The notes beneath the pieces are model-generated. The model did not search any database. It saw nothing but the letters and a program-made list of their open reading frames with translations, and had not been told where the DNA came from. The position numbers and the translations under genes were made by a program. Positions 36,547 through 46,089 of a stretch of DNA of 64,000 nt are shown one piece after another. The stretch covers positions 62,001 to 126,000 of the forward strand of contig NZ_JADABY010000042.1 in the NCBI RefSeq assembly GCF_015672735.1, read 5' to 3'. Origin of the DNA: Citrobacter sp. Res13-Sevr-PEB04-36. GTDB taxonomy: Bacteria; Pseudomonadota; Gammaproteobacteria; Enterobacterales; Enterobacteriaceae. The first letter of the stretch is position 1; every line of letters begins with the position of its first letter.

Positions 36547-38148
36547 CTACCGAAACGGCATAACGGGCATGATACGCCCGTTATGCCTGGCGGGTGGTGG
36601 TGTGCTGCTGCCCGCCAGCCATTTCGGAAAATCACGCAATGGCATCGGCTTGGCATAGAGAAATCCCTGCAACACATGCACGCCATGTCGGCGTAAATGC
36701 TGCGCCTGTGCTTGTGTTTCAACCCCTTCTGCAACCAGCTCAATATTCAGTTTTTTCCCCAGCGCGATGATGATATCGGTGACCGTTGAATTGACGGCGT
36801 CGGTCCCGATTGCAGAGGTAAAGGATTTATCAATCTTCAGTACATCCGGGCGTAACTTCTCCAGCCACGAGAGCGAGCTGTTGCCGGTACCAAAATCATC
36901 GATGGCCAGTTTTACCCCCAGACGGTGTAGTTCGTGCACCATTCGATAATCGACATCCATAAGCGCATCGCGCTCGGTTAGTTCAATCACCAGTTGCTGA
37001 ATGGGATGCTGACTGAACCAGTACTGATTAAGATCTTTTAACAGCATACCGTCACGAAAATGGCTGGCGGCGACGTTGATACCAATATGGAACTGGCTGC
37101 TCATCGGGAAAACATGTCGTTGCTGAATGGTTTCTGCGATGACGTGACGGGTCAGGGGCACAATCAGGTTGTGCTCTTCCGCGATAGGGATAAACACTTC
37201 AGGTGAAATCCAGCCCTGGCGCGGGTTGTTCCAGCGTAAGAGAATTTCAACGCCCGTGCACTGCTGGGTACTGGCGTTCAGCAGTGGCTGACAAAATAGC
37301 TCGAATTCCCGTTCAGCGAGGGCCAGATTAATTTCCCAGGAAAAACTCATTCTATTGGCGGTGGCCAGCCATGCCAGATACCCGACTAACAGACTGAGCA
37401 TCACCGCTAATGGTAACTGTGTGGGCAGATGCCTTAACGCCAGCTCGCTGGCACCCGGCCCGCTGACGCTAATGGCAAAGGGAAAGTGTTGCGATGAAAG
37501 TTGGTAGCGTTGTTCGTCATCACTTTCCGGTAGCTTGTCGACAACGCCTTGTCCGTACAGCAGATGCCGTTTTCCGATGGTTAAGCTGGCATGTGTAATT
37601 TGTGGGGGTTGCGGCTCAAGTAGCATGCCCGACAATAATTCAATATTGACGATTTCCAGCACCCCATCTCCGCCATTGGCTGACGACGGATACCATTGCG
37701 TAAGAATAGGACTGCCCTTAATCAGCGAATGATCGGTGGACAGCAATAACTGCGGCTCGCGACTGGGCAATTCAGGTTGCAACTGGTTGATTGGCACATT
37801 GCGATAGCCAAAGATGCTTGAGCAATAGAGGATGCCGCCCTGAACAAGGCTGATTGAACGTACGGTTTGCAGTCTGGCGACATGTTTACTCAGGGGTAAA
37901 CGTGCCACTGAGCAGGGCAGGCCGATTAGCGGCAGCAGCACCTCACGTCCGGTCTGCAACGGTAGCAGGATGTCATCCAGCTCTTCTACGGCATGGTTAG
38001 CGAACGTGACGGTATAATGATGATTTAAATTACGCTCCGAAATAAATCGGACAGATAATGTGATAATGAGCGTCAGCAGTGCACAAATTGTGCAGACGAT
38101 TAAGCGATTACGGCGATAACTTTTGATGATCCGTTGTGCTGTTTGCAT
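36547..38148 (-). CDS. pdeD: Cyclic-di-GMP phosphodiesterase PdeD (YoaD), CSS-EAL
   Basis: This 533-residue protein has two transmembrane helices (about 16-33 and 245-262) enclosing a periplasmic CSS domain, here recognisable by YCSSIFGYRN. A cytoplasmic EAL domain follows. The signature reads GVEILLRW, with EIL for EAL. Catalytic segments INVAASHF, ELTERDAL, IDDFGTGNSS, LKIDKSF and VAEGVETQ are all present, so it should be active in hydrolysing c-di-GMP. CSS-domain cysteines respond to the DsbA/DsbB redox system in E. coli. It matches YoaD in length. Confidence 0.95.
   Translation of the reverse strand: MQTAQRIIKSYRRNRLIVCTICALLTLIITLSVRFISERNLNHHYTVTFANHAVEELDDILLPLQTGREVLLPLIGLPCSVARLPLSKHVARLQTVRSISLVQGGILYCSSIFGYRNVPINQLQPELPSREPQLLLSTDHSLIKGSPILTQWYPSSANGGDGVLEIVNIELLSGMLLEPQPPQITHASLTIGKRHLLYGQGVVDKLPESDDEQRYQLSSQHFPFAISVSGPGASELALRHLPTQLPLAVMLSLLVGYLAWLATANRMSFSWEINLALAEREFELFCQPLLNASTQQCTGVEILLRWNNPRQGWISPEVFIPIAEEHNLIVPLTRHVIAETIQQRHVFPMSSQFHIGINVAASHFRDGMLLKDLNQYWFSQHPIQQLVIELTERDALMDVDYRMVHELHRLGVKLAIDDFGTGNSSLSWLEKLRPDVLKIDKSFTSAIGTDAVNSTVTDIIIALGKKLNIELVAEGVETQAQAQHLRRHGVHVLQGFLYAKPMPLRDFPKWLAGSSTPPPARHNGRIMPVMPFR
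36557..36587. repeat. Perfect 12-bp hairpin at the yoaE/pdeD junction
   Basis: GGCATAACGGGC (36557-36568) and GCCCGTTATGCC (36576-36587) form a perfect stem with a seven-base loop. It lies within the last codons of pdeD and just after the yoaE stop. No T run follows on either strand. It could stop or protect the yoaE transcript. Confidence 0.6.
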
Positions 38149-38241
38149 GCGGGCCGCCCGATAGGCCGTTGGTCACAGAAGCCAACAGCAACAGAGCAAG
38201 TGTAGTGGGGGAAATTACAGTAGACGAGGCTGAGGAAGTAA

Positions 38242-38270
38242 TTTCGCCCATCCGTCGCAGATGGGCGAAA
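38242..38270. terminator. Stem-loop between sdaA and pdeD
   Basis: TTTCGCCCATC (38242-38252), seven-base loop, GATGGGCGAAA (38260-38270), a perfect 11-base stem. On the minus strand it follows the sdaA stop and ends in GCGAAATTAC, so the T run is poor. It probably ends or stabilises the sdaA mRNA. Confidence 0.55.
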
Positions 38271-38278
38271 ATTAAGTA

Positions 38279-39643
38279 TTAGTCACACTGAACTTTGATC
38301 GCCAGGCCGCCGCGAGAGGTTTCGCGGTACTTGGCATTCATGTCCTTGCCGGTTTCGTACATGGTCTCGATGACTTTATCCAGCGAGACGCGTGGGGCAC
38401 TGGTACGACGCATGGCCATACGTGCCGCGTTGATCGCTTTCACAGAGGCAATCGCGTTACGCTCAATGCACGGCACCTGTACCTGCCCGGCAACCGGGTC
38501 ACAGGTTAAGCCGAGGTTATGTTCCATACCAATTTCTGCTGCCACACATACTTGCTCCGGGCTTGCACCCAGCAACTCTGCCAGACCTGCTGCAGCCATA
38601 GAACATGCCACGCCTACTTCACCCTGACAGCCTACTTCTGCGCCAGAAATTGAGGCATTCATTTTGTACAGCGCGCCAATTGCACCGGATGCCAGGAAAT
38701 AACGGATATAGATATCCGTACTGACAGGCTCAATGAAGTGATCGTAGTAAGCCAGAACCGCAGGCACGATACCGCAAGCACCGTTGGTCGGTGCCGTCAC
38801 AACGCGACCGCCAGCGGCGTTCTCTTCGTTCACGGCCAGCGCAAACATGTTCACCCAGTCGATCACGTTCATTGGATCGTTGGAGAGCTTGTCGCTGGAG
38901 ACCAGCATGCGACGCAGGGCAGAGGCACGACGTGGCACGCGCAGCGGGCCAGGCAGAATGCCTTCGGTGTTCATCCCACGATCGATACAGGCCTGCATGG
39001 TTTGCCAGACGTTGCCAAAATACGCTTCAATCTCTTCTTTGCTGTGCAGTGCAAGTTCGTTCTGCATCACCATGCCAGAGAGCGACAGACCGGTGCTGTT
39101 GCAGTATTCCAGCATTTCAGCGGCAGATTTGAACGGATAAGGTACGCTGACCTCATTCGCCGCATCCTGACCAAAGTGTTCTTCATCAACGATGAAACCA
39201 CCGCCGATGGAATAATAAGTTTTGCTATAAACAACGGTGTCACCGTTGTACGCGTGAATTTGCATACCGTTCTCATGCAGCGGCAGATTGCCGTTGCGAA
39301 AACGCATGCCGTCGTTTTGCGGGAAATCAACTTCGTGCCGACCCTGCGCAAGCAGCAGGCGTCCACGTGCTTCGACATCGCGGATAAATCCGGGAATGCT
39401 GTCAATGTCCACGGTCGCAGGTTCATTACCTGCCAGACCCATAATAATGGCGATATCGGTGTGGTGACCTTTACCCGTGAGCGACAGTGAACCATACACG
39501 TCGACGGCGACACGAGTAACGCTGTCCAGTAATCCTTTTTCGACCAGGTCATCGACGAACTGTTTACCCGCCTTCATAGGTCCTACGGTATGGGAAGATG
39601 AGGGACCAATCCCCACCTTAAACATGTCGAATAGACTAATCAC
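38279..39643 (-). CDS. sdaA: L-serine deaminase 1 (SdaA)
   Basis: This 454-residue iron-sulfur enzyme converts L-serine to pyruvate and ammonia. The N-terminal domain opens with MISLFDMFKVGIGPSSSHTVGPMKA. The catalytic domain has cluster-binding cysteines in GAEVGCQGEVGVACSM and LTCDPVAGQVQVPC. Length matches E. coli SdaA. The single-gene unit is followed by a stem-loop. The 183-base gap to nudL should hold its promoter, which responds to Lrp and leucine in E. coli. Confidence 0.97.
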   Translation of the reverse strand: MISLFDMFKVGIGPSSSHTVGPMKAGKQFVDDLVEKGLLDSVTRVAVDVYGSLSLTGKGHHTDIAIIMGLAGNEPATVDIDSIPGFIRDVEARGRLLLAQGRHEVDFPQNDGMRFRNGNLPLHENGMQIHAYNGDTVVYSKTYYSIGGGFIVDEEHFGQDAANEVSVPYPFKSAAEMLEYCNSTGLSLSGMVMQNELALHSKEEIEAYFGNVWQTMQACIDRGMNTEGILPGPLRVPRRASALRRMLVSSDKLSNDPMNVIDWVNMFALAVNEENAAGGRVVTAPTNGACGIVPAVLAYYDHFIEPVSTDIYIRYFLASGAIGALYKMNASISGAEVGCQGEVGVACSMAAAGLAELLGASPEQVCVAAEIGMEHNLGLTCDPVAGQVQVPCIERNAIASVKAINAARMAMRRTSAPRVSLDKVIETMYETGKDMNAKYRETSRGGLAIKVQCD

Positions 39644-39826
39644 GATAATACTCCTACAGGGCGACTGGGCTTGCCAGTAACGATGTTATAACTGCGCATA
39701 GTGTAAGAGGGAACGCGGCGATCGGCTTAACTATTCACATGAATTAAACTAATAGATAACCGCGGTTTTACTAATGTTGTGACCGACGTTTCAGGTTGTG
39801 TCTACAGTGCGTAAAGATAAGTATAG

Positions 39827-40405
39827 TCAGGGTTTCACGCCAATTTGCAGCGCCAGCTCACGAATTATCCCGGCGGTCATCCCCCAGACGAAATAATGCT
39901 CATACCACGACAGCCAGACGCGGTGCGAGTCGCCCCGACGGTAGATATCTAAGGGGTGATACCGACCCAAATGCAGCGCTTGTGCCAGCGGCATTTCAAA
40001 CACCGCAGAGACTTCATCTTCGCTTGCCCGATACGGCAGATTGGGCGGGATAATGCCAACCACCGGCGTGACCTGAAATCCGGTGACGCTATCCACCGGC
40101 GGCAGGACGCCAATCACCTCAACGCACGAAGGGGGAATGGCAACTTCTTCTTCGGCTTCTCGCAGCGCGGCGGCAATCAGCGACGCGTCGCTACTGTCTA
40201 CGGCTCCGCCCGGGAAGGCAACCTGTCCGGCGTGTTTACGTAAATGCACCGAGCGTTGGGTTAACAGCAATCCCGGCTGTGGGCGGCGAACGACCGGGAT
40301 CAGCACGGCGGCCTGGCGCTGGTTTAACGCTTCATGATTGACCTGCGGGCGCAGGAGAAGAAAGCGCGATAAAAAGTCATCAAGCGTCAGGCTGCTGTTT
40401 TCCAC
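39827..40405 (-). CDS. nudL: Nudix hydrolase NudL (YeaB)
   Basis: This 192-residue protein has the Nudix box [23 protein letters not shown] (about 65-87) preceded by the UPF0035 motif [21 protein letters not shown], which is typical of coenzyme A pyrophosphatases. Action on CoA-type substrates is therefore likely; the E. coli enzyme is little studied. It begins three bases after the pabB stop, so the two are cotranscribed. Confidence 0.94.
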   Translation of the reverse strand: MENSSLTLDDFLSRFLLLRPQVNHEALNQRQAAVLIPVVRRPQPGLLLTQRSVHLRKHAGQVAFPGGAVDSSDASLIAAALREAEEEVAIPPSCVEVIGVLPPVDSVTGFQVTPVVGIIPPNLPYRASEDEVSAVFEMPLAQALHLGRYHPLDIYRRGDSHRVWLSWYEHYFVWGMTAGIIRELALQIGVKP

Positions 40406-40408
40406 GGT

Positions 40409-41770
40409 TCAGTTCTCCAGTTGGTGCAAAATACGGTTCACTTTATCAAACGTTTCCTGATATTCCGCGTCTTCCTGACTGTCCGCAACAACACCACCGC
40501 CAGCCGAACAGTAAAGCTGTCCGTCGGTGGCCGTCAGGGTGCGGATGGTAATACTGGTATCCATATTGCCGCAAAAGCTCAGATAGCCGACGCTGCCGCA
40601 CCAGGCGTTACGCCTATGCGGTTCCAGTTCGTCAATAATTTCCATCGCCCGCACCTTTGGCGCGCCGGTAATGGAACCACCCGGGAAGGCGGCGCGCAGC
40701 AGATCCGTGGCGTGCAGCGATTCCGGCAAACGCGCAGTAATGGTGCTGACCAGATGGTGCACGGCAGGGAAGGGTTCGACGACAAACAGTTCGGGAACCT
40801 TGACCGAACCCGGCACAGCAACGCGACCAATGTCGTTACGCATCAGATCCACGATCATCAGGTTTTCAGCACGATCCTTAGGCGAGTTTGCCAGTATTTG
40901 CGCCTGCTGACGATCGGCATCTGGCGAGTCCAGTCGCGGCAGGGTGCCCTTGATGGGGCGCGTCTGGATCTGCCGATTTTCCAGCTGAATAAACCGCTCT
41001 GGAGACAGGCTGAGGATTGCGCCTTTCTCAAGGCGGATAAACGCACTGAATGGGGCGCAGTTGGCATGATTGAGTCGCACAAAGGCGAGCCACTCATCCC
41101 CTTGATACTGCGCCTGAAAACGTTGGGCAAGGTTGACCTGATAGCAATCGCCGCTGTGCAGATAGCGTTGTACCTGGCGAAACTTTTCGCCGTACTGCGC
41201 GCGGCTCATATTGGATTGCCACGCTGACGTTAACATAAAGGGCTCACGCATTGGCGCGTGCTGGCTTTCCAGCCAGTGACGGCGGGCCTGCACATCACCG
41301 TGGCTGAGCAGCGACACGGTTTGTCGCTGGTGATCGACAATCAGTGCCCAGTCGTAAATACCAACCGCCATGTCTGGCAGGCTGATATCACGTTCAGCGA
41401 TGTTTGGCAGAGCCTCGAAGCACCGGCCCAAATCATAACCAAACAGGCCCAGCGCCCCTCCCTGGAAGGGAAAGTCGGGATTATAATCGGGCCGTATTGC
41501 CAGTGAAGTTAGCGCCGAGCGTAACACCGTCATCGGGTCATCAGGCGTGTGCGTGATTCCTTCTTTGTCATGCACTGCGGTGTCTGCATCTCGCGTGACC
41601 AGCGTCATTACAGGGTCGGCGACCAGAATATCAAAGCGATTATGCGGGTGGTCGGCGTGCCCCGAATGTAGCAGCATCGCCCACGGCAGATGGCTTAAGG
41701 TCGAGAAATAGCGTTCAGCGGCGTCCTGACGCCAGGGTAATGTAATTACTGCGGGGGATAACGTTTTCAT
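40409..41770 (-). CDS. pabB: Aminodeoxychorismate synthase component I (PabB)
   Basis: This 453-residue enzyme, with PabA, converts chorismate to 4-amino-4-deoxychorismate in folate synthesis. Lys274 in RPIKGTLPR is the residue that forms a covalent intermediate. The chorismate-binding signature GGSITGAPKVRAMEIIDELEP lies near 370. It matches E. coli PabB in length. It is the first gene of pabB-nudL and divergent from yoaH. Confidence 0.96.
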   Translation of the reverse strand: MKTLSPAVITLPWRQDAAERYFSTLSHLPWAMLLHSGHADHPHNRFDILVADPVMTLVTRDADTAVHDKEGITHTPDDPMTVLRSALTSLAIRPDYNPDFPFQGGALGLFGYDLGRCFEALPNIAERDISLPDMAVGIYDWALIVDHQRQTVSLLSHGDVQARRHWLESQHAPMREPFMLTSAWQSNMSRAQYGEKFRQVQRYLHSGDCYQVNLAQRFQAQYQGDEWLAFVRLNHANCAPFSAFIRLEKGAILSLSPERFIQLENRQIQTRPIKGTLPRLDSPDADRQQAQILANSPKDRAENLMIVDLMRNDIGRVAVPGSVKVPELFVVEPFPAVHHLVSTITARLPESLHATDLLRAAFPGGSITGAPKVRAMEIIDELEPHRRNAWCGSVGYLSFCGNMDTSITIRTLTATDGQLYCSAGGGVVADSQEDAEYQETFDKVNRILHQLEN

Positions 41771-41853
41771 CAGTCCTGACTCGTTACTACTTTACTGGCT
41801 TACTGCCCGGTAGCATGGGATAATTAGCGCAGACAATTTAGCAGGAGTTAACA

Positions 41854-42039
41854 ATGTTTGCAGGTTTACCTTCACTCAGTCATGAACAGCAGCAAAAAGC
41901 GGTCGAGCGTATTCAGGAACTGATGTCACAGGGGATGAGCAGCGGAGAAGCGATCACTCAGGTCGCGGCTGAAATTCGCGCCACTCATACCGGCGAACGG
42001 ATCGTGGCGCGTTTTGAAGACGAGGACGAAGACGAGTAA
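41854..42039 (+). CDS. yoaH: Small UPF0181 protein YoaH
   Basis: This 61-residue acidic protein ([20 protein letters not shown], ending in a run of Glu and Asp) matches YoaH, with a tail two residues longer than K-12. Predicted all-helical and cytoplasmic; function unknown. GCAGGAG precedes ATG 41854. Divergent from pabB and convergent with yoaB. Confidence 0.9.
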
Positions 42040-42045
42040 CGCCCG

Positions 42046-42390
42046 TTACACCGCGGCGATAATCTTGATCTCGACTTTGTATTTCGGGTTCATCAACCCG
42101 GCCTGTACGGTACAACGCACGGGCGCGTGACCGGCAACGACCCACGCGTCCCAGGCTTTGTTCATGGCGGCGAAGTCGCTTTTGTCCGTCAGGAAAATGG
42201 TCGCGTCAAGAATGCGTGATTTGTTGCTGCCCTGTTTTTCCAGCACCGCATCAATTTGTGCCAGCGTGTTAGCCGTTTGTTCAAACGCCTCAGCATCCAG
42301 GTTTTCCGGTACGCCGGTGTAATATAACGTGTTGTTGTGAATCACCACGTCTGACCAACGATCCTCGGCATCAATGCGCACGATAGTCAT
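42046..42390 (-). CDS. yoaB: RidA/YjgF-family protein YoaB
   Basis: This 114-residue protein belongs to the RidA (YjgF/YER057c) superfamily, whose best-known members hydrolyse reactive enamines and imines. The family Arg appears in APVRCTVQAGLMNPKYKVEIKI. ATG 42390 (MTIVRIDAEDRWSDVV) matches the E. coli start; the frame stays open upstream. The specific substrate of YoaB is not known. It is divergent from yoaA across a 141-base gap. Confidence 0.93.
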   Translation of the reverse strand: MTIVRIDAEDRWSDVVIHNNTLYYTGVPENLDAEAFEQTANTLAQIDAVLEKQGSNKSRILDATIFLTDKSDFAAMNKAWDAWVVAGHAPVRCTVQAGLMNPKYKVEIKIIAAV

Positions 42391-42507
42391 AGAATATTCC
42401 TCATTTACATTTTTCTTCATGGGCTTCAGATTGCGCCAAGACTGCCACAATGTTGTGCCCGCGTCACCTCTTCAACTGGCGAAAGACCCGCTGGCCTGAC
42501 ATAATCC

Positions 42508-42523
42508 CTGTTCAAATGAACAG
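42508..42523. promoter_or_regulatory. LexA-like box at the yoaA start
   Basis: CTGTTCAAATGAACAG fits CTGT-N8-ACAG, and its arms extend to CCCTGTTC (42506-42513) and GAACAGGG (42518-42525). It lies nine bases before the yoaA GTG and overlaps the G-rich ribosome site. yoaA has been linked to the DNA-damage response in E. coli, which fits a LexA site; the same palindrome could also fold in mRNA. Confidence 0.6.
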
Positions 42524-42531
42524 GGGGTAGT

Positions 42532-44442
42532 GTGACGGACGATTTTGCAGCAGACGGTCAGTTGGCTAAAGCGATACCGGGTTTTAAACCGCGTGAACCA
42601 CAGCGACAGATGGCCGTCGCCGTCTCGCATGCCATTGAAAAATCACAGCCGCTTGTCGTCGAAGCCGGGACCGGGACCGGGAAAACCTATGCCTACCTTG
42701 CGCCTGCACTGCGCGCCGGTAAGAAAGTAATTATTTCTACCGGATCGAAAGCGCTGCAGGATCAACTTTACAGTCGCGATCTCCCTACCGTGGCAAAGGC
42801 GCTGAAATTCACCGGCAAACTGGCTCTGCTGAAAGGGCGTTCCAACTACCTGTGTCTGGAGCGTCTCGAACAGCAGGCGCTGGCGGGGGGTGACCTGCCG
42901 GTGCAAACCTTAAGCGACGTGATCCTGCTGCGCTCATGGTCGAATCAAACCGTTGATGGTGACATCAGTACTTGCGTCAGTGTGGCGGAAGACTCGCACG
43001 CATGGCCGCTGGTGACCAGCACCAACGACAACTGTCTGGGCAGTGACTGCCCGCTGTATAAAGACTGTTTCGTCGTTAAAGCGCGTAAAAAAGCCATGGA
43101 TGCGGATGTGGTGGTAGTTAACCATCACCTGTTTCTCGCCGATATGGTGGTAAAAGAGAGCGGGTTCGGGGAGCTGATCCCGGAGGCGGACGTGATGATC
43201 TTCGATGAGGCCCATCAGCTACCGGATATTGCCAGCCAGTATTTTGGTCAGTCGCTTTCCAGCCGCCAACTGCTCGATCTGGCTAAAGACATTACCATTG
43301 CCTATCGCACCGAGCTAAAAGATACCCAGCAACTGCAAAAGTGCGCTGACCGTCTGGCGCAAAGCGCGCAGGATTTCCGTCTACAGCTGGGCGAACCGGG
43401 CTATCGCGGCAACCTGCGTGAACTGCTGGCCGATCAGCGCATTCAGCGGGCATTTTTGCTGCTCGATGACACGCTGGAGCTGTGCTACGACGTGGCGAAG
43501 CTGTCGCTCGGACGTTCGGCGCTGCTGGATGCCGCATTCGAGCGCGCCACGCTGTATCGTGCTCGCCTGAAACGCCTGAAGGAGATCAACCAGCCGGGAT
43601 TCAGTTACTGGTATGAATGCACCTCACGGCATTTTACGCTGGCGCTGACGCCGCTCACCGTGGCGGATAAATTCAAAGAGGTGATGGATCAAAAGCCAGG
43701 CTGCTGGATTTTTACCTCCGCCACGCTGTCGGTTAACGACGATCTTCACCACTTTACCGCGCGACTGGGCATTGAGCAGGCCGAATCAATGTTGTTGCCG
43801 AGCCCCTTTGACTACACGCGACAGGCGCTGTTGTGCGTGCCGCGCAATCTCCCGCAAACTAACCAGCCGGGGGCGGCGCGTCAGCTGGCCGCCATGCTGA
43901 GGCCCATTATTGAAGCCAACAATGGCCGCTGCTTTATGCTGTGTACTTCTCACGCGATGATGCGCGACCTGGCGGAACAGTTTCGCGCCACCATGACGCT
44001 CCCGGTCCTGCTACAAGGAGAAACCAGCAAAGGGCAGCTATTGCAGCAGTTTGTCAGTGCTGGGAATGCTCTGCTGGTGGCGACCAGCAGCTTCTGGGAA
44101 GGCGTGGACGTGCGAGGAGACACGCTGTCGCTGGTCATTATCGACAAGCTGCCGTTTACCTCACCGGACGATCCGCTGCTGAAAGCGCGAATGGAAGACT
44201 GTCGGTTGCGCGGCGGCGATCCGTTTGATGAAGTTCAGCTCCCGGATGCGGTAATTACGCTAAAGCAGGGGGTGGGGCGCTTGATTCGCGACGCTGACGA
44301 TCGCGGGGTCCTGGTGATTTGCGATAACCGGCTGGTAATGCGACCTTACGGCGCGACATTCCTTGCCAGCCTGCCACCGGCACCTCGCACCCGAGACATT
44401 GCCCGTGCGGTTCGCTTCCTTGCCATTCCAACGACTGAGTAA
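42532..44442 (+). CDS. yoaA: XPD/DinG-like DNA helicase YoaA
   Basis: This 636-residue superfamily 2 iron-sulfur helicase has Walker A at about 44-52 (EAGTGTGKT), DEAH at 225-228 and C-terminal motifs SFWEGVDVRG and QGVGRLIRD. Four cysteines, Cys108, Cys168, Cys173 and Cys179, form the cluster-binding set. In E. coli YoaA works with the polymerase III chi subunit HolC in repair of stalled forks. It starts at GTG 42532, matching the E. coli N-terminus MTDDFA. The LexA-like box upstream suggests SOS control. Confidence 0.96.
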   Translation: MTDDFAADGQLAKAIPGFKPREPQRQMAVAVSHAIEKSQPLVVEAGTGTGKTYAYLAPALRAGKKVIISTGSKALQDQLYSRDLPTVAKALKFTGKLALLKGRSNYLCLERLEQQALAGGDLPVQTLSDVILLRSWSNQTVDGDISTCVSVAEDSHAWPLVTSTNDNCLGSDCPLYKDCFVVKARKKAMDADVVVVNHHLFLADMVVKESGFGELIPEADVMIFDEAHQLPDIASQYFGQSLSSRQLLDLAKDITIAYRTELKDTQQLQKCADRLAQSAQDFRLQLGEPGYRGNLRELLADQRIQRAFLLLDDTLELCYDVAKLSLGRSALLDAAFERATLYRARLKRLKEINQPGFSYWYECTSRHFTLALTPLTVADKFKEVMDQKPGCWIFTSATLSVNDDLHHFTARLGIEQAESMLLPSPFDYTRQALLCVPRNLPQTNQPGAARQLAAMLRPIIEANNGRCFMLCTSHAMMRDLAEQFRATMTLPVLLQGETSKGQLLQQFVSAGNALLVATSSFWEGVDVRGDTLSLVIIDKLPFTSPDDPLLKARMEDCRLRGGDPFDEVQLPDAVITLKQGVGRLIRDADDRGVLVICDNRLVMRPYGATFLASLPPAPRTRDIARAVRFLAIPTTE

Positions 44443-44500
44443 TTTGTTACAGACTGTGGTAAGATGCGCGCCAAATTTATTGATCTGATCACGAAGACCC

Positions 44501-45196
44501 ATGCGAATTCTGGCTATCGATACCGCCACAGAGGCGTGCTCTGTCGCCCTGTGGAATGACGGTAATATCAACGCTCATTTTGAGCTTTGCCCACGAGAAC
44601 ATACCCAACGGATCCTGCCGATGGTTCAGGATATCCTGACCGCTGGCAATGTCATGTTACCGGACATCGATGCTCTGGCGTTTGGTCGTGGTCCCGGCAG
44701 CTTCACCGGCGTGCGTATAGGCATTGGCATTGCTCAGGGGTTAGCGTTAGGGGCGAACTTGCCGATGATCGCCGTCTCTACGCTGGCGACTATGGCGCAG
44801 GGAGCCTGGCGAAAAAACGGCGCAACGCGCGTGCTGGCGGCAATTGATGCGCGCATGGGCGAAGTGTATTGGGCCGAATACCAGCGTGATGAAAATGGTA
44901 TTTGGCACGGCGAAGACACCGAAGCGGTATTAACCCCGGAACAGGTTCATGAACGACTGCTGAAGCTCTCAGGTGACTGGGTGACGGTCGGGACGGGTTG
45001 GCCTGCATGGCCTGAACTTGGCAAAGACAGTGGCCTGGCGCTACGCGATGGTGAGGTTTTGCTTCCTGCAGCTGAAGATATGCTGCCTCTCGCGACCCCA
45101 TTGCTAGCCACTGGAACGACGGTGGCGGTCGAACATGCTGAACCGGTTTATTTACGTAACACCGTGGCATGGAAGAAACTTCCCGGTAAAGAATGA
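44501..45196 (+). CDS. tsaB: tRNA t6A synthesis factor TsaB (YeaZ)
   Basis: This 231-residue ASKHA-fold protein starts [18 protein letters not shown]. It forms a complex with TsaD and TsaE that adds threonylcarbamoyl to A37 of ANN-decoding tRNAs, and is essential in E. coli. The family segment [24 protein letters not shown] is intact at about 61-84. The gap to yoaA is 58 bases; yeaY follows 104 bases on. Confidence 0.96.
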   Translation: MRILAIDTATEACSVALWNDGNINAHFELCPREHTQRILPMVQDILTAGNVMLPDIDALAFGRGPGSFTGVRIGIGIAQGLALGANLPMIAVSTLATMAQGAWRKNGATRVLAAIDARMGEVYWAEYQRDENGIWHGEDTEAVLTPEQVHERLLKLSGDWVTVGTGWPAWPELGKDSGLALRDGEVLLPAAEDMLPLATPLLATGTTVAVEHAEPVYLRNTVAWKKLPGKE

Positions 45197-45202
45197 ATCT
45201 TA
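45175..45202 (+). promoter_or_regulatory. Possible sigma-E promoter of yeaY
   Basis: GAAACTT (45175-45181), 16-base spacer, TCTTA (45198-45202) resembles the sigma-E pattern GGAACTT-N16-TCTGA. It overlaps the end of tsaB, about 100 bases before yeaY. E. coli yeaY is a sigma-E regulon member. The match is by eye. Confidence 0.4.
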
Positions 45203-45300
45203 GTAGTACATCTCCCGATGAATTCAAACGGGCTCAACGCGATGAATGCGTAGCAGTTTGAAGCGTACCGGGGTAGGCGCTGAGATAAGGGAGTCGCAAT

Positions 45301-45885
45301 ATGGTGGTTCAAAAGCGGATAATAAAAGGTATGTTGGCGGGCGTCTTGGTGTTAATGCTGAGCGGTTGCGTCACCATTCCTGATGCGATTAAAGGTTCAA
45401 GCCCAACGCCACAGCAGGATCTGGTTCGGGTCATGAACGCGCCACAGCTTTACGTCGGGCAGGAAGCACGCTTTGGCGGTAAGGTGGTGGACATTCAGAA
45501 CCAGCAGGGGAAATCCCGACTGGAGATTGCCACCGTGCCTCTCGACAGTGGCGCGCGACCGATTCTGGGCGAAGCATCACGCGGGCGAATTTATGCCGAT
45601 GTTAACGGCTTCCTCGATCCGGTGGATTTCCGTGGACAACTGGTTACCGTCGTAGGTCCCATTAGCGGCACGGTGGACGGTAAAATTGGCAGTACGCCGT
45701 ATAAGTTCATGCTGATGCAGGTAACCGGCTATAAACGCTGGCATATTACTCAGCAGATCGTGATGCCTCCACAGCCGATTGATCCCTGGTTCTACGGTGC
45801 GCGTGGCTGGCCATATGGCGGCTATGGCGGATGGGGATGGTACAATCCAGGTCCGGCACAGGTTCAGACCATAGTTACAGAATAA
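45301..45885 (+). CDS. yeaY: Slp-family outer-membrane lipoprotein YeaY
   Basis: This 194-residue precursor has a lipoprotein signal with lipobox LSGC and Cys23 as the lipidated residue. The residues after Cys are Val-Thr, not Asp, so sorting to the outer membrane is expected. It resembles the starvation lipoprotein Slp, with a Gly/Trp/Tyr-rich tail ([13 protein letters not shown]). Function unknown; in E. coli it is part of the envelope-stress regulon. ATG 45301 is one base after a weak GGGAG site region. Confidence 0.93.
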   Translation: MVVQKRIIKGMLAGVLVLMLSGCVTIPDAIKGSSPTPQQDLVRVMNAPQLYVGQEARFGGKVVDIQNQQGKSRLEIATVPLDSGARPILGEASRGRIYADVNGFLDPVDFRGQLVTVVGPISGTVDGKIGSTPYKFMLMQVTGYKRWHITQQIVMPPQPIDPWFYGARGWPYGGYGGWGWYNPGPAQVQTIVTE

Positions 45886-46000
45886 TTCATTGATTTATTT
45901 GAAAAAGAAGCAGCGGCGTGTCCGCTGTTTCTGCATTCATATGGATATAAGAAAAATAAATAGTGACGCGCTTCGCAACCTTGTCGTTGTGTAATAAACA

Positions 46001-46018
46001 AACTGGTACGCTGAGTTA
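46001..46018. promoter_or_regulatory. FadR operator of fadD
   Basis: AACTGGTACGCTGAGTTA closely resembles the known FadR site of E. coli fadD and the general pattern AACTGGTCNGACCTGTT. It lies 72 bases before the fadD start. Long-chain acyl-CoA should release FadR, whose gene is at 55549 in this window. Confidence 0.8.
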
Positions 46019-46089
46019 ATATTATGTTAACGGTTTGTTTATTGTCTGGGGTTGTGATGACGACGAATACGCATTTTAGAGGTGATGTA

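Noticed and set aside
38738-39490. 250-codon frame on the plus strand opposite sdaA
   Set aside because: It lies wholly within sdaA, which is conserved to the residue level, and its composition looks like an antisense shadow.
40421-41227. 268-codon frame on the plus strand opposite pabB
   Set aside because: It is a shadow of the conserved pabB frame with no family features.
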